A stretch of 64,000 bases of DNA from Streptomyces uncialis (GCF_036250755.1 NZ_CP109583.1:2976001-3040000), one strand, 5' to 3'. Shown: positions 18,781 to 28,015, counted from the first letter of the stretch. Notes: generated by a model from the letters alone, not told the origin. A program made the numbers and translations.

Positions 18781-21447
18781 GTGACACGTCGCCCCGCCAC
18801 CAGCGAACCGCCGGACCCCGAGGCCGTACCGACGGCCCCCGCGCCGACGGCCGCCGACCAGGCGCCGCCCGCCCCGCGCGCCCCCGGGCGGAAGACCGCG
18901 CCCGCCGCCCCGGACGGCCCGCCGCCCGCGAAGAGCGGCGCGGACACGGCACCGAGGACCGGGCGGACGGCGGGCCGTGCGCCCCGGATCACCGGGAAGG
19001 CGGCCGGGGACAAGGACCGGCGGTCGCCCCGTACCGCCAGGCCCGCCGCAGCCGCAGCCGCAGCCGCACCAGGATCCGAACCCGTCGCCCGCCCGGCCCC
19101 CGTGGACCCGGCACCGGCCCACCCGACCGTCGCGCACCTGGTCGCCGCCCGGCAGGTCACCGCACCGCCGGACCTGACGCACGACACCACGCCCGCGCAC
19201 GACTCGGTACCCGGCTCCCCCGACGACACCGCCACCGCCACCGCTCGCCAAGCACCCCCGTCCCCGGCCTCCGTGCCGGACGGTGACCGTGGGCGGCTGC
19301 TCGACGGGACGCATCACGACCCGCACGCCGTGCTCGGCGCGCACCCCGTGCCGGGCGGGACCGCCGTACGGGTGCTGCGGCCGTACGCGCTCGGGGTCAC
19401 CGTCGTCGCCGACGGGGTCCGGACCGCGCTGGCCGACGACGGGGACGGGTTCTTCAGCGGGCTGCTGACCGGCGCGCGGCCCGCGGCGTACCGGCTGCTG
19501 ATCGCGTACCAGGGCGCCGAGGTGGACACCGCCGACCCATACGCGCTGCTGCCCTCGCTCGGCGCGTTCGATCTGCATCTCATCGGTGAGGGGCGGCACG
19601 AGGAGCTGTGGACGGCGCTCGGGGCCCGGCCGCTGACGCACCAGGGGGTGGCGGGGACCCGGTTCACGGTGTGGGCGCCGAACGCGCGCGGGGTCCGGGT
19701 CATCGGGGCGTTCAACCACTGGGACGGTACGGGGTTCCCGATGCGGTCGCTGGGGTCCAGCGGGGTGTGGGAGCTGTTCCTGCCCGGGGTCGGGGAGGGT
19801 GAGCTGTACAAGTTCGAGATCACCCGCCCGGACGGCTCGCTGACCCGGCGGGCCGACCCGATGGCCCGGCACACCGAGGTGCCACCGGCGACCGCGTCGG
19901 TCGTGCACGCCTCGCACCACGAGTGGGGAGACGCCGAGTGGCTGGCCCGGCGCGGCACCCCGGCCGTGCACGAGGCCCCGTTCTCGGTGTACGAGGTGCA
20001 TCTCGCGTCCTGGCGGCCCGGGTTGACTTACCGTCAGCTGGCGGAGCAGCTGCCCGGGTATGTCAAGGATCTCGGGTTCACGCATGTGGAACTGATGCCG
20101 GTCGCGGAGCATCCGTTCGGCGGGTCCTGGGGCTACCAGATCACCGGCTTCTACGCGCCGACCTCCCGGCTGGGCTCCCCCGACGACTTCAAGTACCTGG
20201 TGGACGAGCTGCACCGGGCGGGGATCGGGGTGCTGGTCGACTGGGTGCCCGCGCACTTCCCCAGGGACGAGTGGGCGCTGGCCGAGTTCGACGGGCGCCC
20301 GCTGTACGAGCACGGGGACCCGGGACGGGCCGCGCACCCGGACTGGGGCACGCTGGAGTTCGACTACGGCCGCAAGGAGGTACGGAACTTCCTGGTGGCG
20401 AACGCCGTGTACTGGTGCGAGGAGTTCCATGTCGACGGGCTGCGGGTCGACGCGGTCGCGTCGATGCTGTACCTGGACTACTCCCGGGAGTCCGGTGAGT
20501 GGTCGCCCAACGAGCGCGGGGGCCGGGAGAACCTGGACGCGGTGGCGTTCCTCCAGGAGATGAACGCGACGGTGTACCGCAGGGTGCCCGGGGTGATCAC
20601 CGTGGCGGAGGAGTCGACGGCGTGGAACGGGGTGACCCGGCCCACGCACGAGGTGGGTCCGGACGGCTTCGGCGGGCTGGGCTTCGGGCTGAAGTGGAAC
20701 ATGGGCTGGATGCACGACTCGCTCCAGTACATCGCGCACGAGCCGGTGCACCGCAAGTACCACCACCATGAGATGACGTTCTCGATGGTGTACGCGTACA
20801 GCGAGAACTACGTACTGCCGATCTCGCACGACGAGGTCGTGCACGGCAAGCGGGCGCTGGTGTCGAAGATGCCCGGCGACTGGTGGCAGCAGCGGGCCGA
20901 CCACCGCGCGTACCTCGGTTTCATGTGGGCCCACCCGGGCAAGCAACTGCTCTTCATGGGGCAGGAGTTCGCGCAGGGCGCCGAGTGGTCCGAGGCGCAC
21001 GGACCGGACTGGTGGCTACTGGACCCGTCGTACTCGGCGGAGCCGGATCACCGGGGGGTGCGGGATCTGGTGCGGGATCTGAACACGGTGTACCGGCGGG
21101 AGGGCGCGCTGTGGCAGCGGGACACCGATCCCGGGGGGTTCTCGTGGGTGGTGGGGGACGCGGCGGAGGACAACGTCTTCGCGTTCCTGCGCTTCGCGGC
21201 CGACGGGACCCCGCTGCTGTCGGTGTCGAACTTCTCGCCGGTCGTCCGGCACGACTACCGGCTCGGGGTCCCCGAGGACGTACCGCTGTGGCACGAGGTC
21301 CTCAACACGGACGCGGTGCGGTACGGGGGCGGCGGGGTCGGCAACCCCGACCCGCTGAAGGCGGAACCCTGGGGCGCGCACGGGCGGGCGACGAGCCTCG
21401 GGCTGACGCTGCCGCCGCTGGCGACGGTGTGGCTGCGGCCGGTGTAG
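18781..21447 (+). CDS. glgB: 1,4-alpha-glucan branching enzyme with long disordered N-terminal extension
   Basis: Makes alpha-1,6 branches in glycogen. 888 residues from GTG 18781 (GAGGAGG upstream). The catalytic GH13_9 part has Asp near residue 557 ([12 protein letters not shown]), Glu near 610 (ITVAEEST) and [11 protein letters not shown]. The first 165 or so residues, before [16 protein letters not shown], are Pro/Ala/Arg/Thr-rich with no predicted fold. That makes this enzyme about 150 residues longer than typical GlgB proteins. The extension keeps the gene's codon bias and has no internal GTG/ATG with a strong ribosome site, so I keep the long form. Confidence 0.95.
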   Translation: MTRRPATSEPPDPEAVPTAPAPTAADQAPPAPRAPGRKTAPAAPDGPPPAKSGADTAPRTGRTAGRAPRITGKAAGDKDRRSPRTARPAAAAAAAAPGSEPVARPAPVDPAPAHPTVAHLVAARQVTAPPDLTHDTTPAHDSVPGSPDDTATATARQAPPSPASVPDGDRGRLLDGTHHDPHAVLGAHPVPGGTAVRVLRPYALGVTVVADGVRTALADDGDGFFSGLLTGARPAAYRLLIAYQGAEVDTADPYALLPSLGAFDLHLIGEGRHEELWTALGARPLTHQGVAGTRFTVWAPNARGVRVIGAFNHWDGTGFPMRSLGSSGVWELFLPGVGEGELYKFEITRPDGSLTRRADPMARHTEVPPATASVVHASHHEWGDAEWLARRGTPAVHEAPFSVYEVHLASWRPGLTYRQLAEQLPGYVKDLGFTHVELMPVAEHPFGGSWGYQITGFYAPTSRLGSPDDFKYLVDELHRAGIGVLVDWVPAHFPRDEWALAEFDGRPLYEHGDPGRAAHPDWGTLEFDYGRKEVRNFLVANAVYWCEEFHVDGLRVDAVASMLYLDYSRESGEWSPNERGGRENLDAVAFLQEMNATVYRRVPGVITVAEESTAWNGVTRPTHEVGPDGFGGLGFGLKWNMGWMHDSLQYIAHEPVHRKYHHHEMTFSMVYAYSENYVLPISHDEVVHGKRALVSKMPGDWWQQRADHRAYLGFMWAHPGKQLLFMGQEFAQGAEWSEAHGPDWWLLDPSYSAEPDHRGVRDLVRDLNTVYRREGALWQRDTDPGGFSWVVGDAAEDNVFAFLRFAADGTPLLSVSNFSPVVRHDYRLGVPEDVPLWHEVLNTDAVRYGGGGVGNPDPLKAEPWGAHGRATSLGLTLPPLATVWLRPV

Positions 21448-21460
21448 CGGGACGCGGACC

Positions 21461-21498
21461 CGGTCCGGCCGGTCCCCGCGCGGGGACCGGCCGGACCG
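21461..21498. terminator. 38-bp perfect palindrome between glgB and the HelD gene
   Basis: An 18-bp arm (21461-21478), CG, then its exact complement (21481-21498) fill the short gap between convergent genes. There is no U tract. The most likely role is a bidirectional terminator. Confidence 0.7.
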
Positions 21499-21508
21499 CA
21501 CGCCGGGA

Positions 21509-23785
21509 CTATCCGGCCGGGGCCGCGGACAGCGGGTCGTGGCCGGTGTGGACCAGGCCCAGGGACTGGGTGGCCCGGGTCATCGCCACATAGAGGTCGC
21601 TGGTGCGGTACTCCCCCGGCTCGACCACGATCACCGTGTCGAACTCCAGCCCCTTGGACTGCCGGGGGTCGAGCAGGACGACCCGCCGGGTCAGATCGGG
21701 TGCGGCCCCGGCGGTGACCCCGGGCAGCGAGCGGGCCAGTTCGGGGTGCAGGGCGCGGGGCGCGATCACGGCGAGCCGGCCCTCGTCGGGCAGGGCGCCC
21801 GCGACGGCGTCACCGACGGTCGCCGCGAGCTTCTCGGGGGTGGTCTCCCGGACCCAGGGGTGGGCGCCGGTGGAACGCACCGACTCCGGAGGTTCGAAAC
21901 CGGGGTGCTCGGCGCGGACGACCCGGGCCGCCGCGTCCATGATCTCCGCCGGGGTGCGGTAGTTGACGCCGAGGACGGTGTGCTCCCAGCGGTCCTGGAC
22001 ATAGGGGGCGAGGATGCGTTCCCAGGAGCCGACCCCGGCCTCGTCGGCGGTCTGCGCGGGGTCACCGACCAGGGTCATGGAGCGGGTGGGTGAGCGGCGC
22101 ATCAACAACCGCCATGCCATCGCGGACAGTTCCTGTGCCTCGTCGACGATGATGTGGCCGAAGGTCCAGGTGCGGTCGGCCGCCGCGCGTTCGGCGGCGC
22201 CGCGGTGGTCGTTCTCCTCGTGCCGCTCGGCCATCCGCTCGGCGTCGATGACATCGTGCGCGCCGAGCACCTCGGAGTCCTCGTCGTCCACGTCCTCGAA
22301 CTCGTAGGTCCGGGAGGCGTAGGACACATCGAGGACGCCCTGGGCGTAGGCGATCCGGCGCAGTCGTTCGCGTTCGGCTTCGGTGCGGGCGGCCCGGTCG
22401 TCCTCCCCGAGGAGTTCGGCGGCCTCGTCGAGCAGGGGTACGTCCGCGGTGGTCCAGTCGCCGCCGGTGCGCCGGACGGCCGCCGCGTCGGCGGGGGCGA
22501 GATGGGTGGGGTCCGCGAGGAAGTCCGCGAGCAGCCGCTGGGGGGTGAGCCGGGGCCACAGGGTGTCGATGACGGCGTGCACCTCGGGGTCGGCGCCGAG
22601 TTCGTCGCGGATCTGGGTGAGGTCGGAGGGGTCGAGGAGGTTGGAGCCGTCGTAGGGGTCGGTGCCGATGCGTTCCGCGACCAGGTCGGTGAGGGTGTTG
22701 AGGAGGTGGCCCTCGAAGTGTTCGCGGGCGGGGTTGTGCGGCAGGCCCAGGGCGCGGGTGCGGTCCCGGGCGACCCGGACGAGGTCCGCGTCCAGTCGCA
22801 GGATGTCGCGGTCGTGCTCGATCAGGACCGCCGGGTCGGGCAGGGCCTGGCGGTCGGCGACCACGGCCGCGAGCACCCCGGACATCTCCGCGCGGCCCTT
22901 GACCTCGGCGGCGCGGGGGGTGTCGGTGCGGGTGGCGCGGACGCCGGGGTAGAGCTCGCCGACGGTCGCGAGGAGGACACCGGTCTCACCGAGCGCCGGC
23001 AGCACCTCGCCGATGTAGCCGAGGAAGGCGGGGTTGGGGCCGACGATCAGCACCGCGCGTTTGGCGAGGAGTTCGCGGTACTCGTACAGCAGATACGCGG
23101 CGCGGTGCAGGGCGACGGCGGTCTTGCCGGTGCCGGGGCCGCCCTCGATGACCAGGACGCCCTGGTGGGGGGCGCGGATGACCCGGTCCTGACCGGCCTG
23201 GATGGTGCGGACGATGTCCCCCATCCGTCCGGTGCGGGCCGCGTCGAGCGCGGCGAGCAGCACGGCGTCGCCGGTGGGGTCCTCGTGGCCGGTGCGGGAG
23301 GTGTCCCCGAGGTCGAGGATCTCGTCGTGCAGGGCGGTGACCGTACGGCCCTCGCAGGTCAGATGTCTGCGGCGGCGCAGTCCCAGCGGGGTGTGACCGG
23401 TCGCGAGGTAGAAGGGGCGTGCGACGGGCGCGCGCCAGTCGATGAGGACGGGGACGCGTTCCCCGGTGGCGGGGTCCTCGTCGCGGATGCCGATCCGGCC
23501 GATGTGGTGGACGGTCCCCGAGGTGAGGTCGATCCGGCCGAAGCACAGGGAGCCCTCCACGGCGTCGAGCGCGGCGAGGAGGCCGGACCGCTCGTACACC
23601 TGGATGTCGCGTTCGATACGGGCCTGGAGGCCGTTGCCCACCGGGGCGAGCGCTCCGGCGACGGCGCGTTCGGTGCCGGAGCGCAGCAGATCGACCCGCT
23701 GGTGGAGTCCGTCGACGAATTCCTGTTCCGTCCGCAATTCCTTGTCCTCGTGTTCCCCGCCGCCCGGAATTCCACTGCTTGACAA
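21509..23785 (-). CDS. helD: HelD-type RNA polymerase-associated ATPase (UvrD/Rep-like)
   Basis: About 758 residues. TTG 23785 is preferred because TAGGAG lies 5 nt upstream; ATG 23845 would add 20 residues. The N-terminal 60-90 residues are a coiled coil (TEQEFVDGLHQRVDLL), as in the secondary-channel arm of HelD. Walker A is GGPGTGKT near residue 216. The split superfamily 1 fold continues with IIVDEAQELSAMAWRLLMRR, DPAQT, NYRTPAEI and YVAMTRATQ. HelD proteins remove or recycle RNA polymerase from DNA; some actinobacterial members (HelR) protect against rifamycins. I see no exact rifamycin-associated element upstream, so induction by rifamycin is not supported. An unusual promoter/hairpin lies at 23873-23918. 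Confidence 0.88.
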   Translation of the reverse strand: MSSSGIPGGGEHEDKELRTEQEFVDGLHQRVDLLRSGTERAVAGALAPVGNGLQARIERDIQVYERSGLLAALDAVEGSLCFGRIDLTSGTVHHIGRIGIRDEDPATGERVPVLIDWRAPVARPFYLATGHTPLGLRRRRHLTCEGRTVTALHDEILDLGDTSRTGHEDPTGDAVLLAALDAARTGRMGDIVRTIQAGQDRVIRAPHQGVLVIEGGPGTGKTAVALHRAAYLLYEYRELLAKRAVLIVGPNPAFLGYIGEVLPALGETGVLLATVGELYPGVRATRTDTPRAAEVKGRAEMSGVLAAVVADRQALPDPAVLIEHDRDILRLDADLVRVARDRTRALGLPHNPAREHFEGHLLNTLTDLVAERIGTDPYDGSNLLDPSDLTQIRDELGADPEVHAVIDTLWPRLTPQRLLADFLADPTHLAPADAAAVRRTGGDWTTADVPLLDEAAELLGEDDRAARTEAERERLRRIAYAQGVLDVSYASRTYEFEDVDDEDSEVLGAHDVIDAERMAERHEENDHRGAAERAAADRTWTFGHIIVDEAQELSAMAWRLLMRRSPTRSMTLVGDPAQTADEAGVGSWERILAPYVQDRWEHTVLGVNYRTPAEIMDAAARVVRAEHPGFEPPESVRSTGAHPWVRETTPEKLAATVGDAVAGALPDEGRLAVIAPRALHPELARSLPGVTAGAAPDLTRRVVLLDPRQSKGLEFDTVIVVEPGEYRTSDLYVAMTRATQSLGLVHTGHDPLSAAPAG

Positions 23786-23872
23786 TTCGACTCCTACCCC
23801 GATAGGCTTTGCCCTGTTGAGCTTCTTCGTGCTGTTCGCCTGCATTACGGCACGCGAAATCGCGAAACGACA

Positions 23873-23918
23873 AATATACGCAAGGCAAACCCCCGGATGT
23901 CAATTGTCCCGGGGGTTT
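23873..23918 (-). promoter_or_regulatory. Promoter of the HelD gene embedded in a hairpin
   Basis: On the minus strand TTGACA (23898-23903) and TATATT (23873-23878) are 19 bp apart. The -35 box sits in the loop of a 10-bp hairpin (AAACCCCCGG at 23887-23896, CCGGGGGTTT at 23909-23918). On the + strand this hairpin is followed by a T run (to 23921) and would be a classical terminator. Confidence 0.5.
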
Positions 23919-24134
23919 TTTGATCGCCTGATCCGCGTCGTGAAGCCGATCCCTACCGCCGTGATCGATATCCGGGTCCGCAGCCGACGCCGTCGTTCCC
24001 GTGTCCGTGTTCGCCCGTCCGTCCGGACGGTCCGGCGGCGCTCCACGGCATTCGCCGGGCGCGCACCGATGACTTCACGCCCCGCCGCCGGTCAACCCCG
24101 GGACAACGCACGGCACGACGATCGGAGCATCACC
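23919..24134. other. Intergenic region between the HelD gene and the RibD-like reductase
   Basis: Divergent gap. The half near the HelD gene is A+T-richer than the rest of the window. I see no clear promoter for the + strand gene and no gene. Confidence 0.35.
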
Positions 24135-24746
24135 ATGGGACACCTCGCAGCCGTCGAGTTCATGTCACTGGACGGGGTGACGCAGTCGGTGCTCTCCCCC
24201 GACGAGGACCGCGACGGCGGATTCGGGCACGGCGGATGGGTGCCGCCCTATGTGGACGCCACGGTGGAATCGTTCATGAGCACCGCCACCGCCGGGGCCG
24301 CCGCCCTGCTCCTGGGCCGCAGGACGTACGGCATCTTCGCCGCGACCTGGCCGTACGCGGACGCCTCCGACCCGGCGGTCGCCGCGATGAACGCCATGCC
24401 CAAGTACGTGGTGTCCCGGTCGCGACCCGAGCTGACCTGGGAGAACTCCTTCCAGCTCGGGGCCGACCTACCCGCGGAACTGGCCCGGGTACGGCGGGAG
24501 ACCGACGGGGAGATCCTGGTCCTCGGCAGCGGGGAACTGCTGCGGACCCTGATCGAGCTGGACGCCGTCGACGAGTACCGGCTGCTGACCTTCCCGCTGC
24601 TCCTCGGCACCGGTAAACGCCTCTTCGACCAGGGCTCGGCACCCCGGCGGCTGGCGCTGGTGGACAGCGGGGTCACGGAGAACGGGGTCCTGGTCACGAC
24701 GTACCGGCGGGCGGCGCCCGGGGACGGGGACAGGGACGGCGGCTGA
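24135..24746 (+). CDS. Dihydrofolate reductase / RibD C-terminal family protein
   Basis: About 203 residues from ATG 24135; the frame is open further upstream but without coding character. MGHLAAVEFMSLDGVTQSV, GRRTYGIFAATWP, PKYVVSRS and LGSGELLRTLIE are the family signatures for NADPH binding in RibD-C/DHFR-like proteins. Members of this group in actinobacteria are mostly uncharacterised reductases and not true folate enzymes. It stands alone, convergent with the VOC gene. Confidence 0.9.
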   Translation: MGHLAAVEFMSLDGVTQSVLSPDEDRDGGFGHGGWVPPYVDATVESFMSTATAGAAALLLGRRTYGIFAATWPYADASDPAVAAMNAMPKYVVSRSRPELTWENSFQLGADLPAELARVRRETDGEILVLGSGELLRTLIELDAVDEYRLLTFPLLLGTGKRLFDQGSAPRRLALVDSGVTENGVLVTTYRRAAPGDGDRDGG

Positions 24747-24772
24747 CCGGGCCGGGCCGGGCGGGACGGGTG

Positions 24773-24807
24773 CCCGGGCCGGGTCCGGAGGGGGCGCCCG
24801 GCCCGGG
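24773..24807. terminator. Hairpin between convergent genes
   Basis: CCCGGGCCGGG (24773-24783) and its exact inverse CCCGGCCCGGG (24797-24807), with a 13-nt loop. It lies just after the reductase stop and just before the VOC gene stop. Confidence 0.6.
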
Positions 24808-24814
24808 TCCGGGG

Positions 24815-25612
24815 TCAGGAACCGCCGGGCTGCATCGCGCCGAAGGGGGCGCCCCACGGGTCGACGAGCAGTGCCATCTCGCCCCAGGGCGTCCTCGTCG
24901 GTTCCTGGACGACCGTGCCGTTCGCCTCGCGGTGCGTCGCGACGGTGTCCGCGAGGTCGGCCACCGCGAACGTCGTCATCCAGTGCGGGGGCACCTCCGG
25001 CGGGAACCGGTCGCCCATGTCACCGACCCCGCCGACCGGGCGGTCCGGCGCGGCCTCGGTGAACAGGCCGAGATAGTCGCCGGACGCCTCGTCGACGCGG
25101 TGCGCCTTGAGTCCCAGGGCGGCCTCGTAGAACGCGGCGGCGGCCGGCAGATCACGGGTGTTGCAGTCGCACCAGATCACGGAACCGGGCTCGTTGACCC
25201 GGCCCGCGCCGATGAAGTCCTGAGGGTCCCAGACGCCGAACACCGCGCCCGTCGCGTCCGAGGCGACGACCATCCGGCCCAGGGTGCCCACGGCGTCCGG
25301 GCCGAACAGCACCGCGCCGCCCGCGTCGGAGATCCGCCGCGCGGTCGCGTCCGCGTCGTCGCTCGCCAGGAACGTCGTCCACACATGGGGCGGCGGTTCC
25401 GGCTGCCCCTCGGAGGCCATCGCCGGGCTGATCCCGGCGACCGCTCTGCCGTCCTTCTCCATCACGGCGTAACCGCCGTACTCCGCCGGGCCGACCTCAC
25501 CGGTCCAGCCGAAGAGCGTGCCGTAGTAATCCATCGCGGCACGCTGGTCCTGCGCCGTCAGACCCACCCAGCACGGGGTACCGGGCGCATAGGCTTCATT
25601 GATCTCGGGCAT
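24815..25612 (-). CDS. VOC (glyoxalase/bleomycin-resistance fold) protein with two domains
   Basis: About 265 residues from ATG 25612, preceded by GGAGG with good spacing. Two tandem VOC modules are visible. The first begins PCWVGLTAQDQRAAMDYYGTLF; the second contains WCDCNTRDLPAAAAFYEAAL and ends with PHWMTTFAVADLADTV and GMWG-like metal-site surroundings. Two-domain VOC proteins of this size in Streptomyces are usually annotated as hydroxylase-like or glyoxalase-family proteins of unknown substrate. A 22-bp minisatellite lies directly upstream (25714-25797). Confidence 0.9.
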   Translation of the reverse strand: MPEINEAYAPGTPCWVGLTAQDQRAAMDYYGTLFGWTGEVGPAEYGGYAVMEKDGRAVAGISPAMASEGQPEPPPHVWTTFLASDDADATARRISDAGGAVLFGPDAVGTLGRMVVASDATGAVFGVWDPQDFIGAGRVNEPGSVIWCDCNTRDLPAAAAFYEAALGLKAHRVDEASGDYLGLFTEAAPDRPVGGVGDMGDRFPPEVPPHWMTTFAVADLADTVATHREANGTVVQEPTRTPWGEMALLVDPWGAPFGAMQPGGS

Positions 25613-25713
25613 TTCGCGAGACCTCCAGAACACGGCCGTGCGCGGTACCGGAACCGGTACCGCGATATCCCCTCCGTTCCTCACTCTGGCACGGCGGCGG
25701 GCCGCTGTCCTTT

Positions 25714-25797
25714 CGGCGGCGGGCGGTGCGCGGTCCGGCGGCGGGCGGTGCCGGGGCCGGCGGCGGGCGGTGCGCGGTCCGGCGGCGGGCGGCCCGG
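25714..25797. repeat. 22-bp minisatellite, nearly four units
   Basis: Units begin at 25714, 25736, 25758 and 25780 (last one 18 bp). Each starts CGGCGGCGGGCGGTG and differs by few bases; units 1 and 3 are identical. It sits between the end of the thioredoxin gene and the promoter of the VOC gene. Confidence 0.75.
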
Positions 25798-25798
25798 C

Positions 25799-26131
25799 TC
25801 AGACCACCTCGGCCAGCTCCGCCAGGAGCTTGCGCTTGGGGCGGGCGCCCACCACCGACCACACCGGCTCGCCGCCCCGGAACACCGTGAGCGTCGGCGC
25901 CGACAGCACCCCGTAGCGGGCGGCGGTCGCCGGACTGGTGTCCACGTCGAGCTGGACGATCCGCAGCCGGTGGGACTCCTCCCGCGCGATCTCGGCCAGC
26001 ACGGGGGCGATCATGCGGCACGGCGGGCACCAGTCCGCCGTGAACTTCACCAGCACCGGCAGCTCCGCCCCCAGCACCACCTCCGCGAAGTCCTCGTCCG
26101 TCACCTCGGTCAGACCCTTGGTCCCGATCAT
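25799..26131 (-). CDS. trxA: Thioredoxin
   Basis: 110 residues from ATG 26131. The active site FTADWCPPC has Cys at about residues 35 and 38; the cis-proline is in SAPTLTVFRGG. The start overlaps the stop of the MerR gene (ATGA at 26128-26131), so it is the second gene of a two-gene operon under the MerR-type promoter at 26608-26638. A non-standard WCPPC (Pro-Pro) active site, instead of WCGPC, suggests altered redox potential. The link to a thiol-containing MerR suggests a redox- or metal-responsive role. Confidence 0.92.
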   Translation of the reverse strand: MIGTKGLTEVTDEDFAEVVLGAELPVLVKFTADWCPPCRMIAPVLAEIAREESHRLRIVQLDVDTSPATAARYGVLSAPTLTVFRGGEPVWSVVGARPKRKLLAELAEVV

Positions 26132-26601
26132 GTGTGTCCGTCCTCCGTTCCGTGTGTGTCCGTGGTCCCGTCCGGTACGTCCCCGGGGAACACGGCGCAT
26201 CCGGGCTCCGGGCCTCCCGGAACCAGCGCGTCGGCGGCCAGCGCGTCACGGGCCCGCTCGGCGCGCACGAGCTGCTCCCCGACCTGGCTCCTGACGGCCG
26301 CCAGCTCGGCCATCAGCAGATCGAGTTCGGCGAGCTTGCGGCGGTACACGTCGAGGGACGCGGGACAGGAGTCGCCCTCGGGGTGACCGGCCCGCAGACA
26401 CTCCACGAACGGCCGGGTCTCCTCCAGGTCGAAGCCGAAGTCCTGGAGCGTACGGATCTGCCGCAGCAGCCGCAGATCGTCCTCGTCGTAGACCCGGTGG
26501 CCGTTCTCCCCGCGTCGCGCGGACAGCAGCCCCCGTGTCTCGTAGTACCGCAGGGCACGGGGGGTCGTCCCCGCCCGCGCCGCGAGTTCACCGATGCGCA
26601 T
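26128..26601 (-). CDS. MerR-family regulator
   Basis: 157 residues from ATG 26601. The N-terminal winged helix is typical: MRIGELAARAGTTPRALRYY, then ETRGLLSARRGENGHRVY. Next comes the long dimerisation helix. Cys at about residues 68 and 79 (VECLRAGHPEGDSCPASLD) and another near the C-terminus could sense thiol oxidants or metal, but the SoxR four-Cys cluster is absent. It drives its own operon with thioredoxin: the promoter has a 19-bp spacer and a central 18-bp palindrome, the classic MerR target design. The -10 box is so close to the ATG that the mRNA is probably leaderless. Confidence 0.92.
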   Translation of the reverse strand: MRIGELAARAGTTPRALRYYETRGLLSARRGENGHRVYDEDDLRLLRQIRTLQDFGFDLEETRPFVECLRAGHPEGDSCPASLDVYRRKLAELDLLMAELAAVRSQVGEQLVRAERARDALAADALVPGGPEPGCAVFPGDVPDGTTDTHGTEDGHT

Positions 26602-26607
26602 ACCCCG

Positions 26608-26638
26608 ACGCTAGGGCCTGACGTCGGCGTCAGGGCAA
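26608..26638 (-). promoter_or_regulatory. MerR-type promoter with 19-bp spacer and 18-bp operator
   Basis: Minus strand: -35 TTGCCC (26633-26638), -10 TAGCGT (26608-26613), spacer exactly 19 bp. The spacer region holds the inverted repeat CCTGACGnnnnCGTCAGG (26617-26634). The start codon begins 7 bp after the -10 box, so transcription should begin at or next to the A of ATG. Confidence 0.75.
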
Positions 26639-26830
26639 GCACCCGGTCCGGCGGGCCGCCGTGCGCCGTCATCGGCAGCGGCCCGGCGGACCGTAGGCAC
26701 CAGGAGGGCCGGACGGGGGCGGCCGGGCCCCGGGAACCGGCGGCGGCCGACGGGACCGCCGCCCACGACGGCTCCCGCGCCGGGTGCCGCGCCCGACCGG
26801 GGTGCAGCGGTACCCGGCGCGCGGTGGCGC

Positions 26831-27787
26831 TCAGCTCCGGTCGGCGGGGCGCACCACGTCCACCGTCGCGGTCCAGCCCTCCTTGGCGCGGCCCGCGGCG
26901 AGGGTCCGGTCCGCGACGGACTTGATGGCGTGCAGGACACCGGTGTCCAGGCGCCGGTGCTCGGACACCTCGACCAGGTGCTCGACGGTGGCCGCCATCA
27001 TCCCGAGGTTCGCGCCGCCGCCGGGGTACTCGCCGGACGCCACCTCGGAGGCCATCTCCGCGGCGATGGGCGGCATGATCGCGGTGATGCTGTCGAAGAA
27101 CGGGCCGATGGCGAGCGGGTCGGCGCCCTCCGCCTCGGCGAGGGCGAAGGCGTGCACCAGCCCGGACATGCTCGCGTAGAAGTAGTCGAGCAGCGCCAGG
27201 TCGTAGGCGGCGGCCAGACCGTACTCGGCGCCGACGTACTCGATCCGTCCGCCGAGCGCGCCGAGGGTTTCGGCGTACCGGTCGAACAGTTCGCGGGGAC
27301 CGGCGTGGAAGAGCAGCGCGTGCGGGGTGCCGATGACGTCGACGGGGACCATGACGGAGCCGTCGAGGTAGTCGATGCCCCGGTCGGCGGCCCACGCGGC
27401 GGTCTCCCGGGCCCGGTCGGGGGTGTCGGCGGTCAGATTGACGAGGGTCCGGCCGGGCAGGTCGTCGGCGATCGCCTCGGTGACCGCGGTGACGGCCTTG
27501 TGGTCGAGCACGATGAGTACGACGAGCGGGCTGGCGCGGACGGCCTCGGCGGCGGTCGCGGCCTCCGTCGCGCCCTGGGCGACGAGTTCGTCGGCCCGGC
27601 CCGGGGAGCGGTTCCAGACGGTGGTCGGATGCCCGGCCCGCAGGAACGCGGCGGCGAGCGCCCGTCCCATCGCGCCGAGACCGAGCACCGTGACGGGGGT
27701 CTTGGCAGCGGCCGTGGCTCCCGTGGCGGCGGCGGTGGCGGCGGTGGCGGCGGTCGGGACGGCGGAGGTGGGGGCGTTGGATGACAT
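26831..27787 (-). CDS. NADPH-dependent imine-reductase-like / 6-phosphogluconate dehydrogenase-fold oxidoreductase
   Basis: 318 residues from ATG 27787. After a 28-residue Ala/Thr-rich leader comes a Rossmann fold, VTVLGLGAMGRALAAAFLRAGHPTTVWNRS as overlapping segments; the NRS motif favours NADP. Then DGSVMVPVDVIGTP, the long inter-domain helix, and the helical dimerisation domain with DLALLDYFYASMSG and GADPLAIGPF. The overall pattern matches actinobacterial imine reductases more than beta-hydroxyacid dehydrogenases, since the catalytic Lys of the latter is not evident. Physiological substrate unknown. Transcribed alone. Confidence 0.85.
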   Translation of the reverse strand: MSSNAPTSAVPTAATAATAAATGATAAAKTPVTVLGLGAMGRALAAAFLRAGHPTTVWNRSPGRADELVAQGATEAATAAEAVRASPLVVLIVLDHKAVTAVTEAIADDLPGRTLVNLTADTPDRARETAAWAADRGIDYLDGSVMVPVDVIGTPHALLFHAGPRELFDRYAETLGALGGRIEYVGAEYGLAAAYDLALLDYFYASMSGLVHAFALAEAEGADPLAIGPFFDSITAIMPPIAAEMASEVASGEYPGGGANLGMMAATVEHLVEVSEHRRLDTGVLHAIKSVADRTLAAGRAKEGWTATVDVVRPADRS

Positions 27788-27936
27788 CGGTAACTTCCTT
27801 CGTCGGAACGGTCGTTCGCGGTGTCTCCATCGTCGTGGGGGCCGGAAAGTCCCACAAGTACCGACTTTCTGGTGGGGTACGCACCTGTGGGTAAGGGACC
27901 CGCCGTCCAGGGGGGCCGGTCGCCGGATACGGCAAA

Positions 27937-27973
27937 GCCCCGGAGCCGTTCCCCTGGGGGGCGGTTCCGGGGC
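27937..27973 (-). terminator. Terminator of the dicarboxylate transporter gene
   Basis: A 12-bp stem with one G-T wobble, GCCCCGGAGCCG (27937-27948) and CGGTTCCGGGGC (27962-27973). On the minus strand it is followed by CTTTGCC. It lies 43 bp after the dctA stop. Confidence 0.6.
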
Positions 27974-28015
27974 CGAGAAGCCGGTGTGTGGGGGGCGGCG
28001 CGTCGAGGGTCCGCG

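Noticed and set aside
22154-23782. 542-codon open frame opposite the HelD gene
   Set aside because: Same reason: antisense shadow; Gly/Val-rich with no family features.
23786-23920. Rifamycin-associated element upstream of the HelD gene
   Set aside because: GGGGGTTTGCCTTGCG on the minus strand looked vaguely similar, but it does not match the inverted repeat of that element as I know it.
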